Below are positions 36,000 through 44,206 of a stretch of 48,170 bases of DNA, piece after piece. Source of the DNA: Lachnospiraceae bacterium (GTDB taxonomy: Bacteria; Bacillota; Clostridia; Lachnospirales; Lachnospiraceae). The notes under the pieces were generated by a model. It did not search any database, was not told the DNA's origin, and saw nothing but the letters and a program-made list of their open reading frames with translations. The first letter of the stretch is position 1, and each line of letters opens with the position of its first letter. The translations under genes were made by a program, and so were the position numbers. Location of the stretch: positions 1 through 48,170 of the forward strand of contig JAFQUB010000026.1 in the NCBI GenBank assembly GCA_017408735.1, given 5' to 3'.

Positions 36000-37076
36000 A
36001 TGAATTTTGAAGAATTCAAACAGCAGTTAATGGAAGACCTGAAAGAGGCATTGTCCAGACGAGTAGGAACTGAGGTAGCAGTTGAAGAGAACGAAGTGCA
36101 CAAATTACAGCAGGAATCTTATGATGGGATTGTTGTCAGAAAGGAAAATGAGTCTATTGGTGTCAATGTAGATGCCACAAGATTATATTCCGATTTGGAG
36201 CAGGGTAGAGCTTATGAGGATGTATTGCATTATGCAGTAGATATTGCTCAGAAAGGCTTCGAGGATGCGCCAAAGATTGATATTTCCCAGATTATGAATT
36301 ATGAGGTGATGAAGAATAATTTGATTACCCAATTGATTCCGATAGCAGGCAATGAAGATATGCTTGCAAATATTCCTCATAAACAGATTGAGGATTTAGC
36401 ATTAGTGTATCGCTTTAGTGTTGGTAGGGATGAGCATGGTCAATCAACTATCCTTGTTAAGAATGATATGTTGGACCGTTATGGTATCACAGCAGAGCAG
36501 CTTCATGAGGATGCGATGATGAGTGCACCACAAATTGAAGCACCATCTATGAAAACACTCTTTGAAACAACCGCAGAGATTATGGGAGAAGATTTCTTTG
36601 AACTTATGGGTGAAGTAGAACCTGCAATGCCGGGGGTATATGTTTGTACAAATGAATCAAAACATCATGGAGCATCGGTATTGATGTATCCGGATTTTAT
36701 GGACGAAGTCGCTGATAAACTCGGCGGCGATTTTTATATTATCCCTTCGTCTATCCATGAAACTTTACTTTTTCCTGCAAAGGATGTAGAAAACTATCAT
36801 GATCTGGAAGCAATGGTTCGTGAAGTGAATGAAACACAGGTAGCACCGGAAGAACGTCTTTCTGACAATGTATATCATTATGATGCCGAAGCAAAAGTAT
36901 TTGAGCTTGCACAGCATCATGAGGAACGTATTGCTGATATGGAAAAAGATTCTGGAGACAGAGGCGAAAAAGCATCCGTACTTAAGGATTTAACTGCAAA
37001 GAGTAAAGAAGTGGCAGAAAAGGCACCCAAGGAACATGCTGCACCTAAAAAGAGCAGAGCGGAGGAAGCTTTGTAA
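36000..37076 (+). CDS. DUF5688-type ICE protein
   Basis: A 358-residue soluble acidic protein of a type I associate with DUF5688, found on ICEs and plasmids of gut Clostridia. Sequence hallmarks: NFEEFKQQLMEDLKEAL at the start, a VEENEVHKLQQESYDGIVVR strand region, and a long middle part with the IPSSIHETLLFPA segment near 240; the last 40 residues are Lys/Ala-rich and probably disordered. No catalytic motif is recognised; function unknown. The ATG at 36000 follows GGAGGAAAACACG; the frame open from 35958 would start before this site. Its stop codon overlaps the next ATG. Confidence 0.75.
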   Translation: MNFEEFKQQLMEDLKEALSRRVGTEVAVEENEVHKLQQESYDGIVVRKENESIGVNVDATRLYSDLEQGRAYEDVLHYAVDIAQKGFEDAPKIDISQIMNYEVMKNNLITQLIPIAGNEDMLANIPHKQIEDLALVYRFSVGRDEHGQSTILVKNDMLDRYGITAEQLHEDAMMSAPQIEAPSMKTLFETTAEIMGEDFFELMGEVEPAMPGVYVCTNESKHHGASVLMYPDFMDEVADKLGGDFYIIPSSIHETLLFPAKDVENYHDLEAMVREVNETQVAPEERLSDNVYHYDAEAKVFELAQHHEERIADMEKDSGDRGEKASVLKDLTAKSKEVAEKAPKEHAAPKKSRAEEAL

Positions 37077-37297
37077 TGGGGAATGTGTATGCAGAAGATA
37101 AACCGAAGGATTGCCAGTACTGCTACTGGTGGAGTCCACAGAAAAAGAGTTGCATACTTACCAAGGAGCGATGCTATTACTTAATTAAAGCTCCGGAGCC
37201 TAAGAAAACACCGTGTACCGGATGTCCATATGGTCGTGTAGAACCTTGTATTGGATATTGTCTTAAAAAGATAATGGGGCAGGGAGGTGTAGAATAG
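37076..37297 (+). CDS. Small Cys-rich ICE protein 1
   Basis: A 73-residue protein with nine Cys, arranged CQYC, C near residue 26, C near 33, then CTGC, C and C near the end (PCTGCPYGRVEPCIGYC). It probably binds metal. It starts at a TAATG overlap with the previous gene and ends one base into the next start, so the three are translationally coupled. Function unknown; its paralogue lies immediately downstream. Confidence 0.65.
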   Translation: MGNVYAEDKPKDCQYCYWWSPQKKSCILTKERCYYLIKAPEPKKTPCTGCPYGRVEPCIGYCLKKIMGQGGVE

Positions 37298-37521
37298 TGG
37301 GATACTATCAAGAACTTAAGTTGATAAAGCTTATGCAGGAGTGTCCCATGAATTCTACACATGAAATACCCAAAGGATGCAGAGGGTGTATGTATTATCA
37401 GCCTGATTGGAAATATCGTAAGTGTACATTGACGAAATGCTGTTATGGGATATGTGATAATGTCTTTCGAAAGCAACCGCTAAAAAAGGACAAGACAAAC
37501 ATAGTAGATGGAAAAAAATGA
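37297..37521 (+). CDS. Small Cys-rich ICE protein 2
   Basis: A 74-residue protein with seven Cys, including GCRGCMYYQPDW and CTLTKCCYGIC. The pattern CxxC-x-Y-x-Q/W...C.LTK.C resembles the preceding protein (CYWWSPQKKSCILTKERC), so the two are likely a tandem duplication. GTG start with GGGAGGTGTAG upstream. Its end overlaps the replication initiator gene by four bases. Function unknown; the conserved coupling to a replication gene suggests a DNA-maintenance role. Confidence 0.65.
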   Translation: MGYYQELKLIKLMQECPMNSTHEIPKGCRGCMYYQPDWKYRKCTLTKCCYGICDNVFRKQPLKKDKTNIVDGKK

Positions 37522-38267
37522 ATTTTGATTATTACTATGGCTCAGAATGTGAGCAATTTGCCTTTTATCGTATTCCCAAAATACTGTTTATAGAGGATGC
37601 CTTTGCAGAAATATCTGTAGAAGCGAAAATGCTTTATGGAATTCTTTTAGACAGGATGCAGTTGTCTGCGAGAAATGGCTGGATGGATGACAGAGGACGA
37701 GTATATATCGTATTCACGATTGAGCAAATTCAGGAGGCTATGGGATGCGGAAACAAAAAGGCGATTAAGCTTTTGGATGAGCTGGAGAAAGAAGCACACC
37801 TTATAGAGCGAAAAAGATGCGGAATGGGTAAGCCAAGTCAGATTTATGTGAAGAATTTTATTACCGGAGTGTCAAATGGACATTTTAAGAAGTGTCAAAA
37901 TGACATTTCAAGAAGTGTCGAAACGACATTTCAAAAAGTGTCAAAACGACACGGTAGTAATACTGATACGAATAATATTGATTATAGTAATACTGATTAT
38001 AGTGAGTCAGATGGACTCGCTGTATCTGATTATGATGAATTGGTAGATGAGTTTGGTAAGGAAGAGGTAGATTATCAAATACGTAAAATCAAATCGAAAC
38101 ACTATAAGGGATGCTTGAATAAAGAAACAATTCGTAGGTGGTGTCAGGAACGAAAAGTAACAGTTCCACCGCCAAAGAAAAAGAATAAATTTACTGACTT
38201 TCCTCAGCGTCATTATTCGAAAGAAGAAATGGATGAATTAGAAAGGATGCTACTTAGTCGTTCTTAA
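37518..38267 (+). CDS. Replication initiator protein, RepA_N type
   Basis: A 249-residue protein. The N-terminal 115 residues match the RepA N-terminal winged-helix family: YRIPKILFIEDAFAEISVEAKMLYGILLDR split over FYRIPKILF and SVEAKMLYGILLDRM, followed by RVYIVFTIEQIQEAMGCG and KAIKLLDELEKEAHLIERKRCGMGKP. The central part (about 115-155) is encoded by tandem 23-base iterons. A C-terminal domain with HYSKEEMDELERMLLSR is typical. It should start replication of the excised circular ICE or hold its copy number during transfer. It lies upstream of parA, as on RepA_N plasmids. Confidence 0.88.
   Translation: MNFDYYYGSECEQFAFYRIPKILFIEDAFAEISVEAKMLYGILLDRMQLSARNGWMDDRGRVYIVFTIEQIQEAMGCGNKKAIKLLDELEKEAHLIERKRCGMGKPSQIYVKNFITGVSNGHFKKCQNDISRSVETTFQKVSKRHGSNTDTNNIDYSNTDYSESDGLAVSDYDELVDEFGKEEVDYQIRKIKSKHYKGCLNKETIRRWCQERKVTVPPPKKKNKFTDFPQRHYSKEEMDELERMLLSRS
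37868..37952 (+). repeat. Iterons inside the replication initiator gene (candidate origin)
   Basis: Three full and one partial tandem copies of a 23-base unit begin with AGTGTC at 37868, 37891, 37914 and 37937. Each has TGTC, five or six bases, then GACA as inverted arms, followed by TTT. Because 23 is not a multiple of three, each copy is read in a different frame, so the repeat is conserved as DNA, not as protein. On RepA_N plasmids the origin is known to lie within the initiator gene, so this is probably the replication origin. Confidence 0.75.
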
Positions 38268-38294
38268 GGAAAGTCAGAGGAAGGAGATAACTGA

Positions 38295-39089
38295 TTGAGT
38301 CATAGAGCAACGGTAATTGCTTGTGTAAACCAGAAAGGTGGGACGGGCAAAACAACAACGTGTGAAAACCTAGGTATAGGACTTGCTGCAGAAGGGAAGA
38401 AAGTGCTTGTAGTAGATACGGACCCACAGGGTTCGCTTACGATTGCGCTTGGATATCCAAGAACGGATGAACTTCCGATAACGCTGACGGATATGATGCA
38501 GAAAGTAATGCTGGAAGAAACGATTGCGCCGGGCGAAGGAATTATTCATCATTCAGAAGGTGTAGACCTAATGCCTGCCAATATTTCATTATCCGGGCTG
38601 GAAGTGAGCTTAGTAAATGCAATGAGCAGGGAAAGTATCCTTAAGCAGTATCTGGACACCGTGAATAAACAGTATGATTACATATTGCTGGACTGCATGC
38701 CATCACTTGGAATGCTTACGATTAACGCACTTGCTGCGTCTGATAACGTGGTGATTCCGGTACAGGCAGCGTATTTACCGGCGAAAGGCTTGGAACAGCT
38801 ACTAATGACGGTAAATAAGGTCAAACGGCAAATCAATCCGAAACTTAGGATAGATGGTATTCTGCTTACAATGGTAGATAACAGGACTAATTATGCAAAA
38901 GATATTGCATCGCTGATTCGTGAGACCTACGGTGAAAAGATAAAAGTCTTTGATACAGAAATTCCTCATTCGGTAAGAGCCGCTGAGATAGCGGCAGAAG
39001 GGACCTCAATTTTTAAGCATGACCCGAAAGGGAAAGTGGCAGAGGCTTATAAGAATCTGACGAAGAAAACTCGTGTATCTAAATCATAG
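38295..39089 (+). CDS. parA: ParA-family partition ATPase
   Basis: A 264-residue Walker-type ATPase with the deviant Walker A KGGTGKTT (14-21), VVDTDPQGS and the switch region LDCMPSLGMLTINAL. It moves or holds DNA cargo with ParB; here it likely stabilises the excised element. TTG start, preceded by AAGGAGATAAC. The gene order repA-parA is plasmid-like. parB is not adjacent; it lies 3.7 kb downstream, beyond the recombinase set. The last codons overlap the first of the parS-like repeats. Confidence 0.93.
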   Translation: MSHRATVIACVNQKGGTGKTTTCENLGIGLAAEGKKVLVVDTDPQGSLTIALGYPRTDELPITLTDMMQKVMLEETIAPGEGIIHHSEGVDLMPANISLSGLEVSLVNAMSRESILKQYLDTVNKQYDYILLDCMPSLGMLTINALAASDNVVIPVQAAYLPAKGLEQLLMTVNKVKRQINPKLRIDGILLTMVDNRTNYAKDIASLIRETYGEKIKVFDTEIPHSVRAAEIAAEGTSIFKHDPKGKVAEAYKNLTKKTRVSKS

Positions 39090-39180
39090 TACTCATAGTA
39101 CACGAACGGAGCCATTTTCCCGTTCGTGTACATACAAAACTCGTGTAGTGTTCACATAGTAGTCATAGTACACGAACGAG
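39066..39180 (+). repeat. parS-like direct and inverted repeats after parA
   Basis: Two copies of a roughly 43-base unit, 70 bases apart (from 39066 and from 39136), each start AAAACTCGTGTA and, after seven variable bases, share a 24-base block at 39085-39108 and 39155-39178 that differs at one position and ends TACACGAACG. Between them CCGTTCGTGTAC (39120-39131) forms a perfect 12-base inverted repeat with 39098-39109. Both arms use the same TCGTGTA/TACACGA core. Best explanation: ParB-binding centromere sites; a recombinase target is the alternative. Confidence 0.65.
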
Positions 39181-39236
39181 AGGTAATACAGTAAGATAAT
39201 ACATGCTTATAAAATAGAAAGGAGCATGTATTTATC

Positions 39237-40355
39237 ATGAAAGTAGTGACATTTGAAACAACAGACAGGAAGGAAAGGTACCTTCTTGTGGATGCGGGAG
39301 GTGTGCCAATTGAAGAGGTAAGGTTATTCCTTAAATTTGAGGATAATCGAGGATTGGCTCGTAATACGCTGAAACAGAAATGTATTCATTTGAAGCATTT
39401 CTACACTTTTCTTCTGCAAAAAAAGATTAAGTATAGGGATGTTACTGTAGATGATCTGGCGTCATATATAGCGTGGCTTAAATATCCTGATATTCCTGAG
39501 AAGGTCATTCCATTAAATATGGAGCCAAGATTCAGGGAACAGTGTATCAATGCAAATATAGATACAGTTATAGGTTTTTATAACTATCTTCTCCTGCATG
39601 ATGATTTAGAAAATACTCTGTCAGAAAAGCTTGTTAAATTTGTAAGAACACTGGGAAAGGGCTACAAGTCATTTCTATATGGCATAGCTGAAAATAAAAG
39701 GCAGAAACGTTATCTTTTACATCTTCCTGTTCCTAAAAATGCTCTTCGTACAGTTACTAAGGAAGAGGTTAATCAGCTTTTAAAATCAACCAGCAATGTA
39801 AGAGACTATTTTCTACTCTATCTTCTGTTTGAAACAGGGATGCGAATAGGTGAAGCACTTTCCTTATGGCTTGAGGATATAGATATTTCGGAGTGCGTGA
39901 TAAGAATAAAGGATCGTGGAGAAACGGAGAATCTTGCAGAGATAAAAACGGTAAACAGTCCAAGAAGAATTGACTGTAGCAATGATCTGCTTGAGGTATT
40001 TACAGAGTTTGTTAGCTATTACCATTCAGAAGACATTGAAACAAATCACATTTTTATAAAACTTAGTGGCAAAAATGTTGGAAAAGCAATGGATTACACG
40101 GATGTGGACAACCTTTTTCGTTCACTGCGCAAGAAAACCAGGATATATATAACACCTCATATGTTTAGACATACATCACTCAGTATGCTGAATTCAGCAG
40201 GATGGAGTCCTGAACTTTTAAGAGTTCGAGCTGGTCATAAAAATATATACACAACGCTTAATACCTATGTTCACCCGTCTGATGATGAAATATCAGAAGC
40301 ATTTAGAAAGGCATCAGATAAACTTGCCATAACTGGGAAGGATGGTGAGGAATAA
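39237..40355 (+). CDS. tnpA: Tyrosine recombinase, Tn554 TnpA-like
   Basis: A 372-residue site-specific recombinase. An N-terminal SAM-like DNA-binding domain (about 26-145) is followed by the catalytic domain with R203 (ETGMRIGEAL), H308-x2-R311 (TPHMFRHTSL), H334 (RAGHKNIYTT) and nucleophile Y344 (LNTYVHP). The active site looks complete. GAAAGGAG precedes the ATG. Its last base overlaps the first base of the next recombinase gene, indicating co-translation. Confidence 0.9.
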   Translation: MKVVTFETTDRKERYLLVDAGGVPIEEVRLFLKFEDNRGLARNTLKQKCIHLKHFYTFLLQKKIKYRDVTVDDLASYIAWLKYPDIPEKVIPLNMEPRFREQCINANIDTVIGFYNYLLLHDDLENTLSEKLVKFVRTLGKGYKSFLYGIAENKRQKRYLLHLPVPKNALRTVTKEEVNQLLKSTSNVRDYFLLYLLFETGMRIGEALSLWLEDIDISECVIRIKDRGETENLAEIKTVNSPRRIDCSNDLLEVFTEFVSYYHSEDIETNHIFIKLSGKNVGKAMDYTDVDNLFRSLRKKTRIYITPHMFRHTSLSMLNSAGWSPELLRVRAGHKNIYTTLNTYVHPSDDEISEAFRKASDKLAITGKDGEE

Positions 40356-42295
40356 TGGGAGCAATAGCTTTAGAAAAAACTTTGAATCCTTACTATGACG
40401 AAATGATTTCTTATCTTTCTGCAGAGAGTGGTTATTGGTTGAAAAACGATAAATGGAATGCTGATTCAGAAGTTTATAAAAGTCTGAATTTAGGGTCATT
40501 AAGAGATGGACATCATATCATCGCTGATTTCAGTGGTTATAAGAATGAAACTATAAAAACAGAGGTTAAATATTCAGTTTTGTTGATGTTAAAAGAAAAA
40601 ACTATGAGTGCATATGATCTTAATAACATCTACTCTACGACAATAAAACTGATTGGAAAAACTTTGGGTTCCGATTTAAGTATTGCCACACTGGCTGATG
40701 TTAATTCGGAAGACTGTGTGGAATTGAATACAATTATTCCGCCTATAGCCCCGTTGCTAAAAGATAAATATATATGCATAAAGAAACATCTTATAAAAAT
40801 AGTAAGAGAACTTTATGATGACAGGGAAGAAAAAGAAAAGGATATCTGGTATGCCCAAAATATTCCAGGGATAAAACAGTCAGCCACAGCGAAACGGCAC
40901 AAAACAAGGCTATCGTTTGTTGAAATTCCTAAGTACTACAGAGAGAGCGTAAAAAGATATTTTAAGCGTCTTGTATATAAGCGCAGCTGGTCATTCTGCC
41001 ACGAGATGCTTATTTATATAAGAGCTTATTACAAGATGTTTTATGACCATGGTTATACGGATGGGTTTCAGGAAAATCTGACCAGAAAAAATGTGGAGGA
41101 TTACATAGCCTGGATAGCTGAAGAACATAGTGATAGCAATGCAACATATAGAAGCAAAGCAGTCTCTTTTATTAGAAATTGGCTGGAGTTCATACAGCTT
41201 GCAGAGTATCCTCAGGCACCTAAAAAGGATATGACACGGCTTATATTTAATGATGATATACCAAAGCGTGAGCGTGCAGCAGATACCTATGAAAAGATTA
41301 AATATATACCTGAGCCTGTGAGGATTGCTATTGATGCAGCAATAGACGATATTGAACCAGTTGAAATGAAACCGGTTTATGTACTGCTTCGTGAAACAGG
41401 GTGGCGTGGAACTGACATACTGAATCTCAGATATGATAACTGTCTTGATTATGTATGGAATTCAAAAGAAGAAACATATGTGCCTTATCTTTATGGTGAA
41501 ATCACAAAAACAGGAATTCCCATCCTTAAGATACCTGTCCGAGAAGAGGTTGCATCTCTTCTAAAAACACTTGTTGAAGAAGCTAAAGGTAAAAGTACAG
41601 ACGAGAATAACCCTGATAAGTATCTTTTTAACACGTATGAGGGAAAAAATAAAGGACTTCCTTACAGCAAGCCTGCTTTTACATCAGCAGTGCAGGATCT
41701 CATCAACAGAAAGAACATCCTTGATGGAAATGGAGAAATATATCATTTCAGAGCTCATTCTTTGCGTCATACCAGGGCTATGGAATATACAGAACAGGGA
41801 ATGCCGATTGGAATTATTCAGCAGATACTAGGGCACTGTAGTCTTCAGATGACTCTGCATTACAGTAAGGTGTCGGAAGATATGCTGTATAAAAAGTGGA
41901 ATGAAACAGAGAAACTTAATCTGTTTAAACCTGATGTTGCACCACCTGATCCAGCTTATCAGAATACAGAGGATATTCATTTTGAGCGTATTAGAAAAAA
42001 TCTTGATGCTGTAAGAGTACCCTTTGGTATCTGCTTTAAACCATCCAAGATAGCTTGTAAACAGCAAATGAACATGTGTATTGAATGTCCAAGCTTCTGT
42101 ACAACAAAAGATGATTTGCCAGAGTATGAAGTTGAGATAAAGCGAGTAAAAGAACAGATCTTGATTGGTGAAGCATGCAATCGGAAAGATTGGATAAATA
42201 AAAATGAAGAGTATCTTTCGCGACTTGAAAAGATGAAAGAACGTATTCTTTCAGAAGGAACCGTTCATAAAAACGGAAAACTTCGGGAGGAATAA
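40355..42295 (+). CDS. tnpB: Large tyrosine recombinase, Tn554 TnpB-like
   Basis: A 646-residue recombinase with a long N-terminal extension (about 330 residues). The catalytic domain shows R in ETGWRGTDILNLRYDN, H and R in HSLRHTRAMEY, GH in QILGHCSLQM and the Tyr in LHYSKVSEDM. After it comes a Cys cluster, ICFKPSKIAC and CIECPSFC (six Cys), followed by a helical tail; such a zinc-like cluster is typical of TnpB-type recombinases of the Tn554 family. It overlaps tnpA by one base and ends two bases before tnpC. Confidence 0.88.
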   Translation: MGAIALEKTLNPYYDEMISYLSAESGYWLKNDKWNADSEVYKSLNLGSLRDGHHIIADFSGYKNETIKTEVKYSVLLMLKEKTMSAYDLNNIYSTTIKLIGKTLGSDLSIATLADVNSEDCVELNTIIPPIAPLLKDKYICIKKHLIKIVRELYDDREEKEKDIWYAQNIPGIKQSATAKRHKTRLSFVEIPKYYRESVKRYFKRLVYKRSWSFCHEMLIYIRAYYKMFYDHGYTDGFQENLTRKNVEDYIAWIAEEHSDSNATYRSKAVSFIRNWLEFIQLAEYPQAPKKDMTRLIFNDDIPKRERAADTYEKIKYIPEPVRIAIDAAIDDIEPVEMKPVYVLLRETGWRGTDILNLRYDNCLDYVWNSKEETYVPYLYGEITKTGIPILKIPVREEVASLLKTLVEEAKGKSTDENNPDKYLFNTYEGKNKGLPYSKPAFTSAVQDLINRKNILDGNGEIYHFRAHSLRHTRAMEYTEQGMPIGIIQQILGHCSLQMTLHYSKVSEDMLYKKWNETEKLNLFKPDVAPPDPAYQNTEDIHFERIRKNLDAVRVPFGICFKPSKIACKQQMNMCIECPSFCTTKDDLPEYEVEIKRVKEQILIGEACNRKDWINKNEEYLSRLEKMKERILSEGTVHKNGKLREE

Positions 42296-42296
42296 G

Positions 42297-42668
42297 ATGA
42301 TGGAAAAGAAAAATAATCTTGAAGCCAGCTGGAAAAAGCGAAAAGAAAATGCTCTCAAGTTGGCTAATGAGGCAATAGAACAATTGCTGCTTCATAAAGA
42401 AGCTGTAAATTTTAATAGTGTTCATGTGCAAAGTGGATTGTCAAAGAGTTATTTATATCAGACGCCTGAAATTAGAAAAAGAATTGAAGAATGCCGTCAA
42501 AAAGAAAATGCTGCGAAAGCAGCATGGCATGAAAAATATGACAAAACATCAAAATCAAAAGATGTAATTATAGCAGCAAAAGATAAACGTATAACAAAGC
42601 TTGAGGAAGAGAATAGAAAGCTAAAAAAAGAAATAGATAATCTGATGGCACTGCTATACGAAAAGTAG
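42297..42668 (+). CDS. tnpC: Small helical protein, Tn554 TnpC-like (DUF6262 type)
   Basis: A 123-residue protein with an N-terminal helical part (RKENALKLANEAIEQLL), a helix-turn-helix-like segment (VNFNSVHVQSGLSKSYLYQTPEIRKRIEE) and a C-terminal leucine-zipper-like coiled coil (residues about 97-121). It corresponds in size, position and make-up to TnpC of Tn554, which influences the orientation and frequency of transposition. GGGAGG precedes the start, which is one of two adjacent ATGs. Confidence 0.82.
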   Translation: MMEKKNNLEASWKKRKENALKLANEAIEQLLLHKEAVNFNSVHVQSGLSKSYLYQTPEIRKRIEECRQKENAAKAAWHEKYDKTSKSKDVIIAAKDKRITKLEEENRKLKKEIDNLMALLYEK

Positions 42669-42670
42669 TC

Positions 42671-42740
42671 GTTCGTGTATATATACACGAACAAAAAATA
42701 TAGTGTTTCCGGGGCTTTGAGCCCTGGGTACACGAGTTTT
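42671..42740 (+). repeat. parS-like palindrome and half-site upstream of parB
   Basis: A perfect 22-base palindrome with half-site GTTCGTGTATA spans 42671-42692, and TACACGAGTTTT at 42729-42740 is the exact reverse complement of the AAAACTCGTGTA that opens each repeat after parA. Between them GGGCT/AGCCC (42712-42724) forms a short hairpin. The repeat family thus flanks the recombinase set on both sides. Confidence 0.65.
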
Positions 42741-42759
42741 AGTTAGGAGGTGATTGCGA

Positions 42760-43692
42760 ATGGCGAAGCGCGGAGGAAACATCGTCTTGAACAGCTACGA
42801 TGATTTGTTTGAGACACAGCAGAGTAAGGACGATGCCGAAAAAGAAAAAGTGGATTCTCTTTTGATAGATGACCTACATTCTTTTAAGCACCATCCCTTT
42901 AAAGTGTTGGACAATGAAGAGATGAATCAGATGGTAGAGAGTGTTCAACAATTCGGAATCTTAAATCCATTGATAGTCAGACCGGATGAGAATGGTACAT
43001 ATGAGATTGTATCAGGACATAGACGAGCGAGAGCTGCAGAACTGGCAGGACTTACTACAGTGCCTGCAATTGTAAGGCAATTGGATGATGATGCAGCCAT
43101 TATTCTGATGGTGGATAGTAACTTGGCGAGAGAGAATATTCTGCCAAGTGAAAAGGCATGGAGTTATAAGTTGAAACTGGATGCGATGAAAAGGCAAGCT
43201 GGAAGACCGAGTAAGGATAATTTGTCCCAAGTTGGGACACAAAAAAGGTCTGACCAGTTGATGGCAGAAGAAGTTGGAGAAAGTAGAAATCAGATTCAAC
43301 GCTACATCCGTCTCACTAACCTCATTCCAGAACTTCTGGATATGGTAGATGCCAAGCAGATTTCATTTAATCCGGCAGTTGAGTTATCGTATTTAAAGCC
43401 GTTTGAGCAGACACAGTTTATTTCTGCGATGGAATATGGTGGTGCGCCACCAACTCTTTCACAGGCACAGCGTATCAAGAGGCTATCACAGGATGGTCAT
43501 TGTGGTATTGATGCTATGTGTGCCATTATGAGTGAGGAGAAGAAAGTTGATATGGATAAGGTTACGATTAAACCGGATGTATTAAAGAAGTATTTTCCTA
43601 AGAGCTATACACCAAAGCAAATGGAAGATACCATTATTAAGCTACTGGAACAGTGGCAACAGAAACAAAAAAATAAACAACAATCATTATAG
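42760..43692 (+). CDS. parB: ParB/Spo0J-family partition protein
   Basis: A 310-residue CTP-dependent DNA clamp. The N-terminal CTPase part has HPFKVLDNEEMNQMVESVQQFG, NPLIVRPDENGTYEIVSGHRRARAAELAG with the GHRRxRA motif, and SNLARENILPSEKAWSYK; the central helix-turn-helix lies in MAEEVGESRNQIQRYIRLTNL. The ATG at 42760 is six bases after AGGAGGTGA; the TTG at 42754 is unlikely. It is separated from parA by the Tn554-like insertion and closed by a terminator. Confidence 0.93.
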   Translation: MAKRGGNIVLNSYDDLFETQQSKDDAEKEKVDSLLIDDLHSFKHHPFKVLDNEEMNQMVESVQQFGILNPLIVRPDENGTYEIVSGHRRARAAELAGLTTVPAIVRQLDDDAAIILMVDSNLARENILPSEKAWSYKLKLDAMKRQAGRPSKDNLSQVGTQKRSDQLMAEEVGESRNQIQRYIRLTNLIPELLDMVDAKQISFNPAVELSYLKPFEQTQFISAMEYGGAPPTLSQAQRIKRLSQDGHCGIDAMCAIMSEEKKVDMDKVTIKPDVLKKYFPKSYTPKQMEDTIIKLLEQWQQKQKNKQQSL

Positions 43693-43723
43693 CAGTGTTG
43701 CCAGCAGGTAATGCTGCTTTTTT
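43691..43723 (+). terminator. Terminator after parB
   Basis: AGCAGTGTTGCC (43691-43702) pairs with GGTAATGCTGCT (43707-43718) over 12 pairs including G-U pairs, with loop AGCA and a T6 tail. Confidence 0.88.
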
Positions 43724-43735
43724 GATGGAGGCAAT

Positions 43736-44206
43736 ATGAGTAAGTGTGACATGGAAAACTTGGATAAAAACCAAGTGGAAAAGGTAGTAAATGCATTGCA
43801 AATGATTGCAGATGCTTTTCAGGAATTGATTGCAGAGCCGGATGACGGAGAATTTGCAGTGTATGCACCACATGATGGGTTTAAGACCATTAGTAGAGCG
43901 AAAATGGAAGCGATGACATTAAAAGAGTTTAAGAAACCGGGAGTAGTCATGGTTGATAATTCGAATCTTGCATTTTTGTTTGATGATTACAATTCATTTG
44001 TGATTGGGAAAGAGGATTACATCTATAGCCCCATTATCTGGGGGAAAATTGTAGGAGAACATTTTATGAGCTTGGCAGAAGAAGATTATCCGGAAGTGGC
44101 GAATCAGATGTTTCTTCGTCAGGCATGTGCCACAATTGATGAAGAGAGTTTCTTTTTGTATCGGTTTCTTGGAGGAGATGAAGTATGCGTAGATCAATCC
44201 CTTTAG
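43736..44206 (+). CDS. Hypothetical ICE protein
   Basis: A 156-residue acidic soluble protein with helical ends (LDKNQVEKVVNALQMIADAFQELI) and a middle of short strands (EFAVYAPHDGFKTISRAKMEAM, GVVMVDNSNLAFLFDDYNSFVIG). No motif is recognised. GGAGG precedes the ATG. It overlaps the next gene by 22 bases, so the two may act together. Function unknown. Confidence 0.65.
   Translation: MSKCDMENLDKNQVEKVVNALQMIADAFQELIAEPDDGEFAVYAPHDGFKTISRAKMEAMTLKEFKKPGVVMVDNSNLAFLFDDYNSFVIGKEDYIYSPIIWGKIVGEHFMSLAEEDYPEVANQMFLRQACATIDEESFFLYRFLGGDEVCVDQSL

Larger units (their letters stand above)
39179..42670 (+). mobile_element. Tn554-like recombinase set without cargo, inserted between parA and parB
   Basis: Three genes of about 372, 646 and 123 residues match the size, order and type of tnpA, tnpB and tnpC of Tn554 (known proteins of about 361, 630 and 125 residues). 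They separate parA from parB, which normally adjoin, and both edges carry TACACGAAC. No resistance or other cargo is present. Exact ends are not known because Tn554-type elements lack terminal inverted repeats; the given limits are the repeat edges. Confidence 0.6.

Noticed and set aside
35624..36103. Small frames on either strand in the structured region upstream of the DUF5688 gene
   Set aside because: No ribosome binding site or recognisable product; the stems explain the sequence better.
37868..37952. CRISPR array
   Set aside because: The 23-base units abut with no spacers and lie within an initiator gene, so they are iterons.
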